From Nocardia brasiliensis IFM 10847 (GTDB taxonomy: Bacteria; Actinomycetota; Actinomycetes; Mycobacteriales; Mycobacteriaceae): 64,000 bases of DNA. The stretch is taken from the NCBI RefSeq assembly GCF_000710915.1, contig NZ_BAUA01000197.1, positions 21,649 through 85,648 on the forward strand. The letters run 5' to 3'. A program made the position numbers and the translations under genes. The notes below the pieces were generated by a model, which saw nothing but the letters and a program-made list of their open reading frames with translations, was not told where the DNA came from and ran no database searches. This document shows positions 1-8,231 of this stretch, one piece after another (position 1 is the stretch's first letter; every line of letters begins with the position of its first letter).

Positions 1-10
1 CCTCACTTGT

Positions 11-29
11 AATGACAATCATTTTCATT
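11..29. promoter_or_regulatory. Zur-type operator before the zinc-uptake operon
   Basis: A 19-bp near-perfect palindrome, AATGA(c)AAT-c-ATT(t)TCATT, ends 14 bases before the aztB start. Its A/T-rich TGAxAATxATTxTCA form matches known actinobacterial Zur boxes, and the downstream genes are a zinc ABC system, so zinc-dependent repression is the natural reading. Its closeness to the start codon suggests a leaderless or very short-leader transcript. The gene to the left is outside the window, so the site might also serve a divergent promoter. Confidence 0.75.
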
Positions 30-43
30 CTACTGTATGTCCC

Positions 44-2029
44 ATGGATTGGCTGTTCGCCCCGTTCGAGGTGGCTTTTGTGCAACGGGCGCTCTGGAGC
101 GGCCTGCTCGTCTCGGGTATCTGCGCCCTGGCAGGCACGTGGGTCGTCGTGCGCGGCATGGCCTTTCTGGGGGATGCGATGGCGCACGGCATGCTGCCCG
201 GCGTCGCGGTGGCGTCGCTGGTCGGCGGGAATCTGCTGATCGGTGCGGCGATCAGTTGTCTCGCAATGGCTTTGGGTGTCTCGGCGTTGGGCCGTAATCG
301 GCGGCTGTCGGCGGATACCGGCATCGGATTGCTGTTCGTCGGCATGCTCGCGGCGGGCGTGGTCATCGTGTCGCGGTCGCGGTCGTTCGCGGCGGATCTG
401 ACAGGGTTCCTGTTCGGTGACGTATTCGCCGTGCGCACAACGGATCTGGTGTATCTCGTGGTGGCATTGGCACTCGCGGGTCTGCTCGCCGTGCTCGGTC
501 ATCGCGCGTTCGTCGCGTCGACGTTCGATGCGCGCACCGCGCACACCCTCGGATTGCGGCCGCGGCTCGCGCACGTGACGTTGGTGGGCTTGGTGACGCT
601 GGCCATCGTGGCGTCGTTCCACATCGTCGGCACCTTGCTGGTTTTCGGGCTGCTCATCGCGCCCCCGGCGGCCGCGACCTACTGGGCCGACCGGATTCCG
701 ACGGTGATGGCACTGGCCGCGGTGCTCGGCGGGATCGCCACGGTGACGGGGCTGCTGATCTCCTGGCACGCGGGCACGGCGGGCGGGGCCACTATCGCCG
801 CCGTGGCGGTGGGACTGTTCTTTCTGTCCGCGCTGGCGGCTTCGCTCCGTGACCGATTGCGCGGCAAAGGTGTTCGCACGGCTGCGGCGACCGCGAGCGC
901 GTTGGCCGTGCTTCCGCTGGCCGGGTGCGCGACAGCCACGGAGTCACCGGCCGCGGTCGAAACGCCGCACGGTTACGTGGCCGGCGCCGAGGAGACGGCC
1001 GAGCCGCAGTCGCGGCTGGTTCTCGCCGACCGGAGCACGGGTGCGATCCAGGTCCTGGATCTCACCACCGAGAAGGTGGTGGATGTGGCTGAGTCGGCGG
1101 GCGTGCGCGCTATCGCCGGTGACGGGCGCTACGGCTATGTGAGCGCGGCGAATTCGACGCGCATCGTGGACAGCGGCAGTTGGCTGGTCGACCACGGTGA
1201 TCACGTGCATTACTACCGCGCTCCGATCCGCGACGTCGGTACGATCGACGGACAGGTGAGCGCCGCACACAGCGATCCCGCGGTGGCCGCGTTGCAGCTC
1301 GACGGTGGCGCGACGCTGGTGCTCGATCGCGCCGCGCTCGATCAAGGCTCGATCGTCGAGCGGGTCCGGATCGCCGACGGCGCCGCGCTGCCCTATGCCG
1401 AGCATCTGCTGGTGGCCACGGGTTCCGGGGTGCAGGTCCGCACCCGCGACAACGCCGCGGTCGGCGCGATCGCCGAACCGTGCCCGGACCCGCGCGGGCA
1501 ATCGGTGACCCGCCGCGGTGTCGTATTCGGTTGTGCCGACGGTGCTCTCGTCGTGACGCGGCAAGGCGGCGAGTTCGTCGGTGAGAAGATCCGCTACCCG
1601 CAGGACGCCGGTGCGCGGGCCACGGCGTTCACCCATCGTCCGGGTAGCGCGACGCTCACCGCACCCGCCGGGCAGCAGGGCCTCTGGCTGCTCGACGTGC
1701 GGAAGCGGCGATGGACACTGGCCCCGATCGGCCCGGTCGTCGCCGTGAACACGGCAGGGGAGGGCGCGGCGATCCTGGCACTGACTCCCGACGGTGTGCT
1801 GCACGGTATCGATGCCGAAACCGGCAGGGAGACAAACCGGGTCGCCTTGCTCGAGCCGCTCGCGCCGGACGCCCCCGCCCCGGTGATTCTGGTCGACACC
1901 AACCGGGCCTACCTCAACGACGCGCCCCGGCGTCAGGTCTTCGAGATCGCCTACAACGACAATCTGCGCCTGGCCCGCACCCTCGGTGTCGGCCTGGCCC
2001 CGGCTCATATGGTGGCGGCGGGCGAATGA
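44..2029 (+). CDS. aztB: Zinc ABC transporter permease AztB fused to an AztD-like periplasmic propeller
   Basis: The protein has 661 residues. Residues 1 to about 270 form a hydrophobic ABC-3 family metal permease, with repeated membrane segments and the usual length of a whole AztB. Without a stop, the frame continues into a signal-like stretch with a lipobox-type LAGC (Cys295), then about 360 residues of beta-propeller-like repeats related to the zinc chaperone AztD. A histidine cluster, DHGDHVH (His384, His387, His389), could bind zinc. An in-frame TTG at 857 could start a separate lipoprotein, so two products are possible. The gene overlaps aztC by ATGA. No ATPase gene (aztA) is in the window. 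The fusion and the zinc role are inferred from family resemblance and context. Confidence 0.85.
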   Translation: MDWLFAPFEVAFVQRALWSGLLVSGICALAGTWVVVRGMAFLGDAMAHGMLPGVAVASLVGGNLLIGAAISCLAMALGVSALGRNRRLSADTGIGLLFVGMLAAGVVIVSRSRSFAADLTGFLFGDVFAVRTTDLVYLVVALALAGLLAVLGHRAFVASTFDARTAHTLGLRPRLAHVTLVGLVTLAIVASFHIVGTLLVFGLLIAPPAAATYWADRIPTVMALAAVLGGIATVTGLLISWHAGTAGGATIAAVAVGLFFLSALAASLRDRLRGKGVRTAAATASALAVLPLAGCATATESPAAVETPHGYVAGAEETAEPQSRLVLADRSTGAIQVLDLTTEKVVDVAESAGVRAIAGDGRYGYVSAANSTRIVDSGSWLVDHGDHVHYYRAPIRDVGTIDGQVSAAHSDPAVAALQLDGGATLVLDRAALDQGSIVERVRIADGAALPYAEHLLVATGSGVQVRTRDNAAVGAIAEPCPDPRGQSVTRRGVVFGCADGALVVTRQGGEFVGEKIRYPQDAGARATAFTHRPGSATLTAPAGQQGLWLLDVRKRRWTLAPIGPVVAVNTAGEGAAILALTPDGVLHGIDAETGRETNRVALLEPLAPDAPAPVILVDTNRAYLNDAPRRQVFEIAYNDNLRLARTLGVGLAPAHMVAAGE

Positions 2030-2949
2030 AAACTCTTATACGACTTCTCATTACGTTGTCGATGACCCTGCCCCTGGTCGCCGCGTGCACCGGGGGTGGC
2101 GGTGACCGTACCGGGATAGTGGTCACCACCAACATCCTGGGGGATCTCACCCGAGCCGTCGCCGGCGACGCCGCCGAGGTGACCGTGCTGATGCCGCCGA
2201 ACGCCGACCCGCACTCGTTCGCGGTCTCTGCACAGCAGGCCGCGAAACTCGATCGGGCCGCATTGGTGGTGCACAACGGCCTCGGCCTCGAGGAAGGGGT
2301 CGCGCGGCATGTGGCTGCGGCGCAGAGCGCAGGCGTCCCGGCCCTGGCCGTCGGCGAGCACGTCGACCCGATCAGCTACACCTCGGACGAATCCGCGGGC
2401 CGACCCGACCCACACTTCTGGACCGACCCCAAGCGGGTGCGCGCGGCGGTGTCGGCGATCTCCGCGGCGGTCCTCGCGCACGTCGACCGAGTGGACGCGG
2501 CGGCGATCCGCGCGAACACCGATCGCTATCTCGCCGAGCTCGACCGGCTCGATCAGTGGGTCACCGAACAGTTCGCCGGCCTCCCCGCCGAACGTCGCAA
2601 GTTGGTCACCAACCATCACGTCTTCGGTTATCTCGCACAGCGTTTCGGCTTCCAGGTGGTCGGCGCGGTGATCCCCTCCGGCACCACCCTCGCCTCGCCG
2701 AGTTCCTCGGATCTCAGCGCACTGGCCAATGCCGTCCGCACGGCGGGCGTCGGCGCGATCTTCGCCGACTCGTCGCAGCCGGACAAGCTGGCCCGGGTAC
2801 TGGCCGAGCACGCCGGTGTGCACGTGCAGGTGATCGCGCTGCACACCGAGTCGTTGACCGAACCCGGCGGCGGCGCCGGCACTTTCCTCGAGATGACCCG
2901 CGCCAACACCGCGGCCATCGTACGCGGCCTCGCCGCGCCGACAGCCTGA
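2026..2949 (+). CDS. aztC: Zinc ABC transporter substrate-binding protein AztC
   Basis: This 307-residue lipoprotein of the cluster A-I metal-binding family should capture zinc outside the membrane and deliver it to the permease. It opens with a signal peptide and lipobox (LVAAC). Family landmarks follow: ADPHSF and RPDPHFWTDP carry metal-ligand histidines, TNHHVFGY a third, and the C-terminal FADSSQP region an acidic ligand. The His-rich loop of many ZnuA proteins is absent, as in AztC types that work with a separate chaperone. The start overlaps the permease stop (ATGA), so translation is probably coupled, and the aztD gene follows 27 bases later. Confidence 0.9.
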   Translation: MKTLIRLLITLSMTLPLVAACTGGGGDRTGIVVTTNILGDLTRAVAGDAAEVTVLMPPNADPHSFAVSAQQAAKLDRAALVVHNGLGLEEGVARHVAAAQSAGVPALAVGEHVDPISYTSDESAGRPDPHFWTDPKRVRAAVSAISAAVLAHVDRVDAAAIRANTDRYLAELDRLDQWVTEQFAGLPAERRKLVTNHHVFGYLAQRFGFQVVGAVIPSGTTLASPSSSDLSALANAVRTAGVGAIFADSSQPDKLARVLAEHAGVHVQVIALHTESLTEPGGGAGTFLEMTRANTAAIVRGLAAPTA

Positions 2950-2976
2950 CCTTTTCACGAGAAACACGGAGTAGCA

Positions 2977-4143
2977 ATGCATATATGGTCACGCGCCGCC
3001 AAGCCGGTCGCCCTGTCCGGCATCGTCGCCGCGCTCGTCGCGGTGAGCGGTTGCGGCACAGCTGATTCGAAGAACGCCGCGGCGCCTGCGCCGGGCGCCG
3101 AGCCGATCGCGGTCACATTCGACGGCGGCATCTACGTCCTGGACGCGACAACGCTGGCGAAGACCGGTGAGACGCGCCTGGAGGGATTCAACCGGCTCAA
3201 CCCGGCCGGGAACAACCGGCATCTGCTGGTGTCGGTCAAAGACGGATTCCGGGTGTTCGACGCGGTGACCGCCGAGTTCACCGGGACCGAATTCCCCGCC
3301 GCCAAGCCGGGACACGTCGTGCGGCACGCGGGCCGCACCGTGCTGTTCGCCGACGGCAGCGGCGAGGTCACCACCTTCGACCCCGCCGCGCTCGGCGGCG
3401 GCAAGCCGGCCACTGAGGGGTATCGCGCCGCCGCACCGCATCACGGGGTGGCGGTGGAACTGGCGAACAAGGACCTGGTCGTCACCCTCGGTACCGAGGA
3501 GAAGCGGGTCGGCGCCGTGGCATTGGACAAGCAGCGCAAGGAAATCGCGCGCAACGAGGACTGCCCCGGTGTGCACGGTGAGGCGGCCGCCAAGGACGAG
3601 GCGGTCGTGATCGGTTGCCAGACGGGCGCTCTCGTGTTCCGCAACGGCGCTTTCACCAAGGTTGCCAGTCCCACCCCGTACGGCCGGATCGGCAACGCCG
3701 CGGGCAGCGATCTCTCGCCGATCGTGCTCGCCGACTACAAGCAGGACAAGGACGCCGAACTCGAGCGGCCGCAACAGGTTTCGCTCATCGATACGGTGTC
3801 GGGCACATTGCGGCTGGTCGACCTCGGCACCAGCTACACCTTCCGGTCCCTGGCTCGCGGACCGCTCGGCGAGGCGCTGGTCCTCGGCACCGACGGCCGG
3901 CTGCACGTCATCGATCCCGTCGCGGGCACCGTCACCCGGTCGATCCCGGTGCTTTCGCCCTGGCAGGAACCACTGAAGTGGCAGGAGGCGCGGCCCGCCC
4001 TGTTTGCCCGCGACGGCATGGCCTACGTCTCGGACCCGGCGACCAAACAGGTCCATCGAGTCGATCTCGCCACCGGTGCGGTGGCGGCCACCGTGACGCT
4101 GCCCGCCGCCCCGAACGAACTGAGCGGAGTCGTCGGCCACTGA
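2977..4143 (+). CDS. aztD: Zinc metallochaperone AztD (lipoprotein propeller)
   Basis: The 388-residue exported protein has a signal peptide with lipobox (AVSGC) and then seven or so WD-like blades (FDGGIYVLDATT, VSLIDTVSG, LHVIDPVAG, VHRVDLATG). Its family, AztD, hands zinc to AztC in the periplasm. Candidate ligands are a paired histidine (APHHGVAVEL) and VHGE just after a cysteine in DCPGVHGE; a second cysteine in VIGCQTG may form a disulfide. It lies last in the Zur-box operon. It is paralogous to the propeller fused to aztB but keeps different histidines, so the two copies may not be equivalent. Confidence 0.85.
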   Translation: MHIWSRAAKPVALSGIVAALVAVSGCGTADSKNAAAPAPGAEPIAVTFDGGIYVLDATTLAKTGETRLEGFNRLNPAGNNRHLLVSVKDGFRVFDAVTAEFTGTEFPAAKPGHVVRHAGRTVLFADGSGEVTTFDPAALGGGKPATEGYRAAAPHHGVAVELANKDLVVTLGTEEKRVGAVALDKQRKEIARNEDCPGVHGEAAAKDEAVVIGCQTGALVFRNGAFTKVASPTPYGRIGNAAGSDLSPIVLADYKQDKDAELERPQQVSLIDTVSGTLRLVDLGTSYTFRSLARGPLGEALVLGTDGRLHVIDPVAGTVTRSIPVLSPWQEPLKWQEARPALFARDGMAYVSDPATKQVHRVDLATGAVAATVTLPAAPNELSGVVGH

Positions 4144-4170
4144 CCCGGCGCAGACTTGCGCGTTGCCGCG

Positions 4171-4869
4171 CTAAACGTCTCGGTTCGGTCCGTAGAGCCG
4201 CGCGACATCGGGGGAGTCGAGCCACTTGGAGTAGGTGGGCGACTGGGGCCAGCCGTCCGGGGAATCCTGCCATTCCTCCTGGCGGCCCCACGGCAGGATG
4301 TCGACCAGCGCGAAGGTGTAGCTGAGCTGTTCGGTGCCGCGGCCGTTGGTGTGCCAGGTGCGGAAAACCTTGTCGCCGTCGCGCAGGAAGACGTTCACCC
4401 CGAAGCCCCCGCCGGGCGGTGCGTCCACGTCGGCGCCGAACGAGCTCTCCGAGCAGGAGTACCAGTCCATCTGGTTGCCGACCTTGGTCTTGTAGGCCAG
4501 CGCTTCTTCGATGGGTCCGTTGGTGACGACGACGAAGCGCGCGTCGTAGTTGTCCAGCAGATCCAGGCGGACGTACTGCGAGGTGAGCCCGGTGCAGCCG
4601 CCGCACTGCCATTGTGCGCCGTCGGACCACATGTGGTTGTAGACGATGAGCTGGGAGCGCCCGTCGAATACGTCGACCAGCCGGATCGGGCCGTCCGGGC
4701 CGATCAGCGTGTAGTCCGGGAGTGCGACCATCGGCAGGCGGCGGCGCTGCGCGGCGATGGCGTCGAGTTCACGAGTGGCGGCCTTCTCCCGCGCCCGCAG
4801 GTCATCGAGCGCGGCCTGCCAGGTCTGCCGGTCGACGATGGGAGGCAAGGCGGTGGTCTTTTCAGTCAT
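4171..4869 (-). CDS. DUF899 family thioredoxin-like protein
   Basis: The 232-residue protein matches DUF899, a thioredoxin-fold family of unknown reaction. Typical features are the N-terminal LPPIVDRQTWQAALDDLRAREKA-type segment, a central YNHMWSDGAQWQCGGCTG region with a CGGC motif where thioredoxins hold their redox cysteines, and a C-terminal WHTNGRGTEQLSYTFALVDILPWGR stretch. I took the ATG giving MTEKTTAL; an ATG 11 codons upstream is also possible. It converges on the aztD gene and has no obvious operon partner. A redox function is plausible but not shown. Confidence 0.85.
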   Translation of the reverse strand: MTEKTTALPPIVDRQTWQAALDDLRAREKAATRELDAIAAQRRRLPMVALPDYTLIGPDGPIRLVDVFDGRSQLIVYNHMWSDGAQWQCGGCTGLTSQYVRLDLLDNYDARFVVVTNGPIEEALAYKTKVGNQMDWYSCSESSFGADVDAPPGGGFGVNVFLRDGDKVFRTWHTNGRGTEQLSYTFALVDILPWGRQEEWQDSPDGWPQSPTYSKWLDSPDVARLYGPNRDV

Positions 4870-4979
4870 GATGTGTAGACCGGATACGGCTGTGAAATTC
4901 ATCGCTTCGGGGCGGGGGTGTGGACGCACCGAGGGCAGCGCACCTGATGTGGCTGCCCTCGGTGTGAGTTGTGGTGTGG

Positions 4980-5255
4980 TCAGCGCATAGCGCTGCGGCG
5001 GCCGGTGACGAGCCCGACCAGGAACAGCAGGATCACCGCGCCGCCGAGGCAGGTGAAGAAGCTGAACCACAGGCCGCCGCCTTCGACGTCGACCCCGAGC
5101 AGCTTGAGCAGGAAGCCGCCGAGCAGGCCACCGACGACGCCGACCACGATGTTCAGCAGGATGCCCTGCTGTGCGTCGGTCTTCATGAATTTGCTGGCGA
5201 TCCAGCCCGCCAGTCCGCCGATGATGATCCAACCGATGATGCCGAGTCCGAGCAT
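4980..5255 (-). CDS. GlsB/YeaQ/YmgE family stress-associated membrane protein
   Basis: This 91-residue protein is almost entirely membrane segments rich in glycine (LGIIGWIIIGGLAGWIASKFM and NIVVGVVGGLLGGFLLKLLG), followed by a third hydrophobic helix. That is the pattern of transglycosylase-associated small proteins linked to envelope stress. The molecular function of the family is unknown. It is a single gene in a gap between the DUF899 and MarR genes. Confidence 0.85.
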   Translation of the reverse strand: MLGLGIIGWIIIGGLAGWIASKFMKTDAQQGILLNIVVGVVGGLLGGFLLKLLGVDVEGGGLWFSFFTCLGGAVILLFLVGLVTGRRSAMR

Positions 5256-5347
5256 TGCGAACGTCCCTTTCGTGTCCAGCGGCCTCGGTGCGCGGGCCGC
5301 GTTCGTCGCTGGACATACCCCGCATGTTCGCCGTCAACCACCGATCT

Positions 5348-5764
5348 TCAGTCGGTCTGCCGACGGGCCGGTTCGAGGAATTCGGCCAGCGCGGCGGTGT
5401 CGTGCAGGTAGCTCTCGTAGGGAAAGTCGGCGTCCAGTTCGGCGGCATAGGGGTTGCGGGTGGCGTGGACGGTCTCGCGGCCCGTTTCGGTAGTGCTGAC
5501 CAGGCGTCGTCGTTTGTGCGCGGGGTCGATGTCGACCCGCACGAGGCCGGCCTTTTCCAGTGGGCGCAGCGCTCGGCTGATCGCCGGATCGGACACCGCC
5601 AGCGCTTGCGCGAGCCGATGCTGGGTCGCCGGCTCGATGTCCTGCAACGTCGTGAGCAGCCGCAGTTGGCGGTGACTCAACCCACAGTCGTCCATGCGTC
5701 GTCGTGTCGCTTTGTCGACCAAACCTGCGACGCGGTGCAGCAGGTCCGCGAGTCCGTCGTCCAT
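5348..5764 (-). CDS. MarR family transcriptional regulator (copy 1)
   Basis: This 138-residue winged-helix regulator begins MDDGLADLLHRV and has the MarR recognition core HRLAQALAVSDPAISRALRPLEKAGLVR with the wing residues DPAHKRRRLVSTTETG. It starts only two bases after the stop of the upstream TMEM175-type gene, so both probably share the promoter carrying the palindrome at 6459..6490. A close paralogue is encoded at 11220..11642; the two share most of the DNA-binding helix, and the GTTAATATTAAC operator core occurs near both. Autoregulation through that palindrome is an inference. Confidence 0.88.
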   Translation of the reverse strand: MDDGLADLLHRVAGLVDKATRRRMDDCGLSHRQLRLLTTLQDIEPATQHRLAQALAVSDPAISRALRPLEKAGLVRVDIDPAHKRRRLVSTTETGRETVHATRNPYAAELDADFPYESYLHDTAALAEFLEPARRQTD

Positions 5765-5766
5765 GT

Positions 5767-6414
5767 TCACGACCGGGTCAGGCCGCGGAACCGGCTGATG
5801 ACGCGGCCACCGAAGGCGGCGGCGAGCGGCGCGAAAAGCCACACCACCCACACGTCGGAGGTGAGCCACGCCAGAGCGGCGGTGACGGCGAAAGTCGTTG
5901 CCACGGCGTATGATCCGTCCGCGTTCACGCGGAGGTCGGCGGCGGTGATCTGCTCGGCCAGCACGGCCTTGCGGGCCGCGATCTCCTTCACCACCGCCTC
6001 ACTGGCGAACAGTGCCGCGGCCACGCCCGCGAACATGCAGACGGCGAGCTGGTTGCCGGGAGCGCCGCCGAACACCGCGGTGACGAACGGCAGCAGCGTC
6101 GCGAACAGCAGCATCGGCGCGTGCGCGGCCAGGGTGTACCGATCGACCCGTTCCGCCTGGTAGATGAGCACATGGTGACGCCGCCACACCGACCACAGCA
6201 GGCAGAACGCCAGCAGCAGCGCCACGAACGAGGACCGCTCGTGCCAGAGGAAGTCGGCCAGCGCGGCGGCGTCGGTCACGTCATCGTGCTTCGGCCGCTC
6301 CAACTCGATCGCCAACAGGGTGATCGCGATGGCGAGTACGGCGTCGACGAAGGCGCCGATCCGATGCGGCGGCCACCCAGCCTCGAGGACGCCCGCGTCC
6401 CTCTGCTCCTCCAT
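5767..6414 (-). CDS. TMEM175 family membrane protein (putative potassium channel)
   Basis: The 215-residue protein has about six membrane helices. The first, RIGAFVDAVLAIAITLLAIEL, matches the TMEM175 (DUF1211) signature RxxxFSDAVxAIxITLL with Ser replaced by Val. Bacterial members form leak-type K+ channels as tetramers. It is the first gene of a two-gene operon with a MarR regulator, 45 bases from a 32-bp palindrome likely to be the operator. Channel activity is inferred from the family and was not tested here. Confidence 0.85.
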   Translation of the reverse strand: MEEQRDAGVLEAGWPPHRIGAFVDAVLAIAITLLAIELERPKHDDVTDAAALADFLWHERSSFVALLLAFCLLWSVWRRHHVLIYQAERVDRYTLAAHAPMLLFATLLPFVTAVFGGAPGNQLAVCMFAGVAAALFASEAVVKEIAARKAVLAEQITAADLRVNADGSYAVATTFAVTAALAWLTSDVWVVWLFAPLAAAFGGRVISRFRGLTRS

Positions 6415-6458
6415 AGTCCTGCCCTTCGGTTCCCAGTTGTATACGTGCCCGCGCCTTA

Positions 6459-6490
6459 GTCTTGCATAGTTAATATTAACAGGGCAAGAC
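6459..6490. promoter_or_regulatory. 32-bp palindrome, probable MarR operator
   Basis: The layout is GTCTTGC-N3-GTTAATATTAAC-N3-GCAAGAC: two perfect nested inverted repeats. It lies 45 bases upstream of the TMEM175/MarR operon (minus strand) and just before the truncated serine-hydrolase fragment (plus strand). The same arms and core recur at 17073..17104, and the core alone recurs at 11670..11681 beside the paralogous marR gene. The A/T-rich core stands out in GC-rich DNA. Confidence 0.7.
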
Positions 6491-6505
6491 GGAGGTCCGC
6501 TGGAA

Positions 6506-6745
6506 ATGGTGCGTATCGGCTTGGCTCATCCGCCCCTGTTCCCGCCGAGATCGGACTGGTCGTACTCGAACACGAACTACGTACTGGCGGGGATGATCAT
6601 CGAGCAGGTCACCGGCCAGGCTCCCCGAGCAGCGGTCGAACAGCGCATCATTGCGCCGCTCGGCCTCGATGACACCACCGTTCCCATCCGTACCGCCCTC
6701 GAAACGGCCCTCTGTGCCGGCGTCCCCACCAAATCTCAATCCTGA
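6506..6745 (+). pseudogene. Fragment of a beta-lactamase-type serine hydrolase
   Basis: The open frame of 79 codons encodes WSYSNTNYVLAGMIIEQVTGQ followed by RIIAPLGLDDTTVP, the central part of class C beta-lactamase/DD-peptidase-like hydrolases, including the YSN catalytic motif. The upstream SxxK serine region and the C-terminal HxG region are both missing, and the sequence after LDDTTVP no longer looks like the family. It is therefore a relic and not a functional gene. It starts directly after the MarR-type palindrome, so the complete gene may once have been divergently controlled from it. Confidence 0.75.
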
Positions 6746-6803
6746 CCACGCGCCGGCGCTGCTGTGTTGATACGCGTTGAGGCCGAACGGGTTTCGTGCA
6801 CTG

Positions 6804-7415
6804 TCATTCGGTACCTGATCGCGGGCGCAGGCCGCGGGTCAGGTTGGTCACCGTTTCCTCCAGAAGGTCATCGATCGCGTCGGTGGCAACAATTCCCGCG
6901 ACGACGAAGCTCGCCAGGCCCTGGAGGGCTATCGCAACGGTCAAGCCGATCCGCAAGGGCTCGCCATCGATGATCTCGCCTCGCTTCTGCGCGTCCATCG
7001 TGAGGGCCATCGGCACCGCGAACGCGCTCGCCACGGCCGTGCCGATTTCGACACTGGACTCGAGGCTGTGCTTGCGTGCGAACATCAAGGTGAGCAGCGC
7101 GGGGTTCGCTAAAGCGAAATCGAGATAAGTACGTGCCATCAGGCGGAAGCGGCCCTCGAACGGCAACGGGGCCGCTGCGGCGGCGAGACCGTCGAACGTG
7201 TCGCCGATTCGCTGGAACCCTTTCACCGCCAAGGCATCGAGGAGGGCCTGCTTGTCCGCGAAATGGCGGCTGGGTGCGTTATGCGTCACCCCTACGTCGC
7301 GAGCAAGCCCGCGGAGGGACAGTTGTTCGACATCATGCTCGCGCAGCGCCTGCTCGGCGCGTTCGAGCAGGCGATTCCGCAGGTCACCGTGATGGTAAGG
7401 GCGGTCGGCGCACAC
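6804..7415 (-). CDS. TetR family transcriptional regulator
   Basis: This regulator of about 203 residues has an N-terminal helix-turn-helix (LSLRGLARDVGVTHNAPSRHFADKQALLDAL) and a C-terminal helical ligand domain of TetR_C_33 type. I chose the GTG giving VCADRPYHHGDLR because the ATGs further upstream (7442 and 7451) lie inside a palindrome, ATGTGG-N7-CCACAT, that looks like its own operator. The same palindrome lies before the exporter-lipase fusion gene at 8232, suggesting that this regulator controls that gene and itself. The ligand is unknown. Confidence 0.85.
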   Translation of the reverse strand: MCADRPYHHGDLRNRLLERAEQALREHDVEQLSLRGLARDVGVTHNAPSRHFADKQALLDALAVKGFQRIGDTFDGLAAAAAPLPFEGRFRLMARTYLDFALANPALLTLMFARKHSLESSVEIGTAVASAFAVPMALTMDAQKRGEIIDGEPLRIGLTVAIALQGLASFVVAGIVATDAIDDLLEETVTNLTRGLRPRSGTE

Positions 7416-7432
7416 GGCGAAACAGTAGCATA

Positions 7433-7451
7433 ATGTGGTCATTAGCCACAT
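7433..7451. promoter_or_regulatory. TetR-type operator, site 1
   Basis: Perfect inverted repeat ATGTGG-N7-CCACAT preceded by TA, immediately upstream of the chosen tetR start. It has the same arms and spacer length as the site at 8113..8131, which points to one regulator binding both. Confidence 0.6.
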
Positions 7452-7500
7452 GCTCGACTTTCGCGTCGGCCACTGCGGCTTCCCGGGACTCGCGGGTGGC

Positions 7501-7887
7501 TCAGGCGGGGCCGCTGGTCGCGACCGTAGCGGTCGCGAAGTATCGCAGTACGTTCGCGGATGTGATATGCGGGCGCCAAAGGCTGGTACGTATGTAGCCC
7601 CTTGCGCCGAGTGCGTGGTCGAGAGCGATGAGCGAGATCGGGCTCCCGGGGTGCGTGCACACGGTGTCCGACCATCCGCACATCGCGGGGGTGTCGGACG
7701 CGTGATCGGTTGTGCAGTAGAATATTTCGTCACTGTAGAGGTCGGCGACCGCGCAGTCGGCCGCCAAGCGGGCGATGACATGTAGATCGAGAGTCTTTCG
7801 TCCCGTCCTCGCTCGACTGTGCCGTGCTGCGATCGACTGGCGACCCGCCCCGATGTCGAGGTGAGCGGCGGACGTTGTGGCGCTCAT
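7501..7887 (-). CDS. Hypothetical protein, doubtful
   Basis: A 128-codon open frame fills part of the gap between the tetR gene and the exporter-lipase fusion. The translation (ends RPHITSANVLRYFATATVATSGPA) has four cysteines and no motif I recognise, and the base usage is less GC-rich at third positions than in neighbouring genes. A 40-bp perfect hairpin lies 66 bases upstream. It could be a real small gene, a decayed one, or chance. Confidence 0.25.
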   Translation of the reverse strand: MSATTSAAHLDIGAGRQSIAARHSRARTGRKTLDLHVIARLAADCAVADLYSDEIFYCTTDHASDTPAMCGWSDTVCTHPGSPISLIALDHALGARGYIRTSLWRPHITSANVLRYFATATVATSGPA

Positions 7888-7952
7888 GTCGGCGCGCCCG
7901 TTGCTGCTGTGTCGGGGTAGCGGGCAAGACTGATTTCGCGAAACATGGCATC

Positions 7953-7992
7953 AATGTAGGCATTGACCACCGCTGTGGTCAATGCCTACATT
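7953..7992. promoter_or_regulatory. 40-bp perfect hairpin with 18-bp arms
   Basis: Arms of 18 bp (AATGTAGGCATTGACCAC and its exact complement) flank a 4-base loop CGCT. It has no following T-run in either direction, so it is a poor intrinsic terminator. It sits midway between the two TetR-type operators and contains GTGGTCA, similar to part of site 1. It may be an operator for another dimeric regulator or a structured RNA element. Confidence 0.5.
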
Positions 7993-8112
7993 CAAGGCGG
8001 TCATATCAGCCCTTAAAGCTCGATTTATGGCATCTGAGCTGCCGTTTAAGTGGGCAACGCTATGTGGGCTGTGTCTACATCTAAGTCTTGCCAGGGCTGG
8101 TCGTGGTCGCTA

Positions 8113-8131
8113 ATGTGGGCGTCGTCCACAT
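8113..8131. promoter_or_regulatory. TetR-type operator, site 2
   Basis: ATGTGG-N7-CCACAT, preceded by TA as in site 1 (7433..7451). It lies about 100 bases upstream of the GTG start of the DHA2-lipase fusion gene, a position suited to repression of that promoter by the neighbouring TetR protein. Confidence 0.6.
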
Positions 8132-8231
8132 ATCGGCATCCCATCGGCACCTGTCGCGGGTGAGTAGCCATATCGCTCGGTGCCGACCTTCCGTCGGTGC
8201 GGCGGGTGGCGTCTGCCAGAAGGAGTTATCC

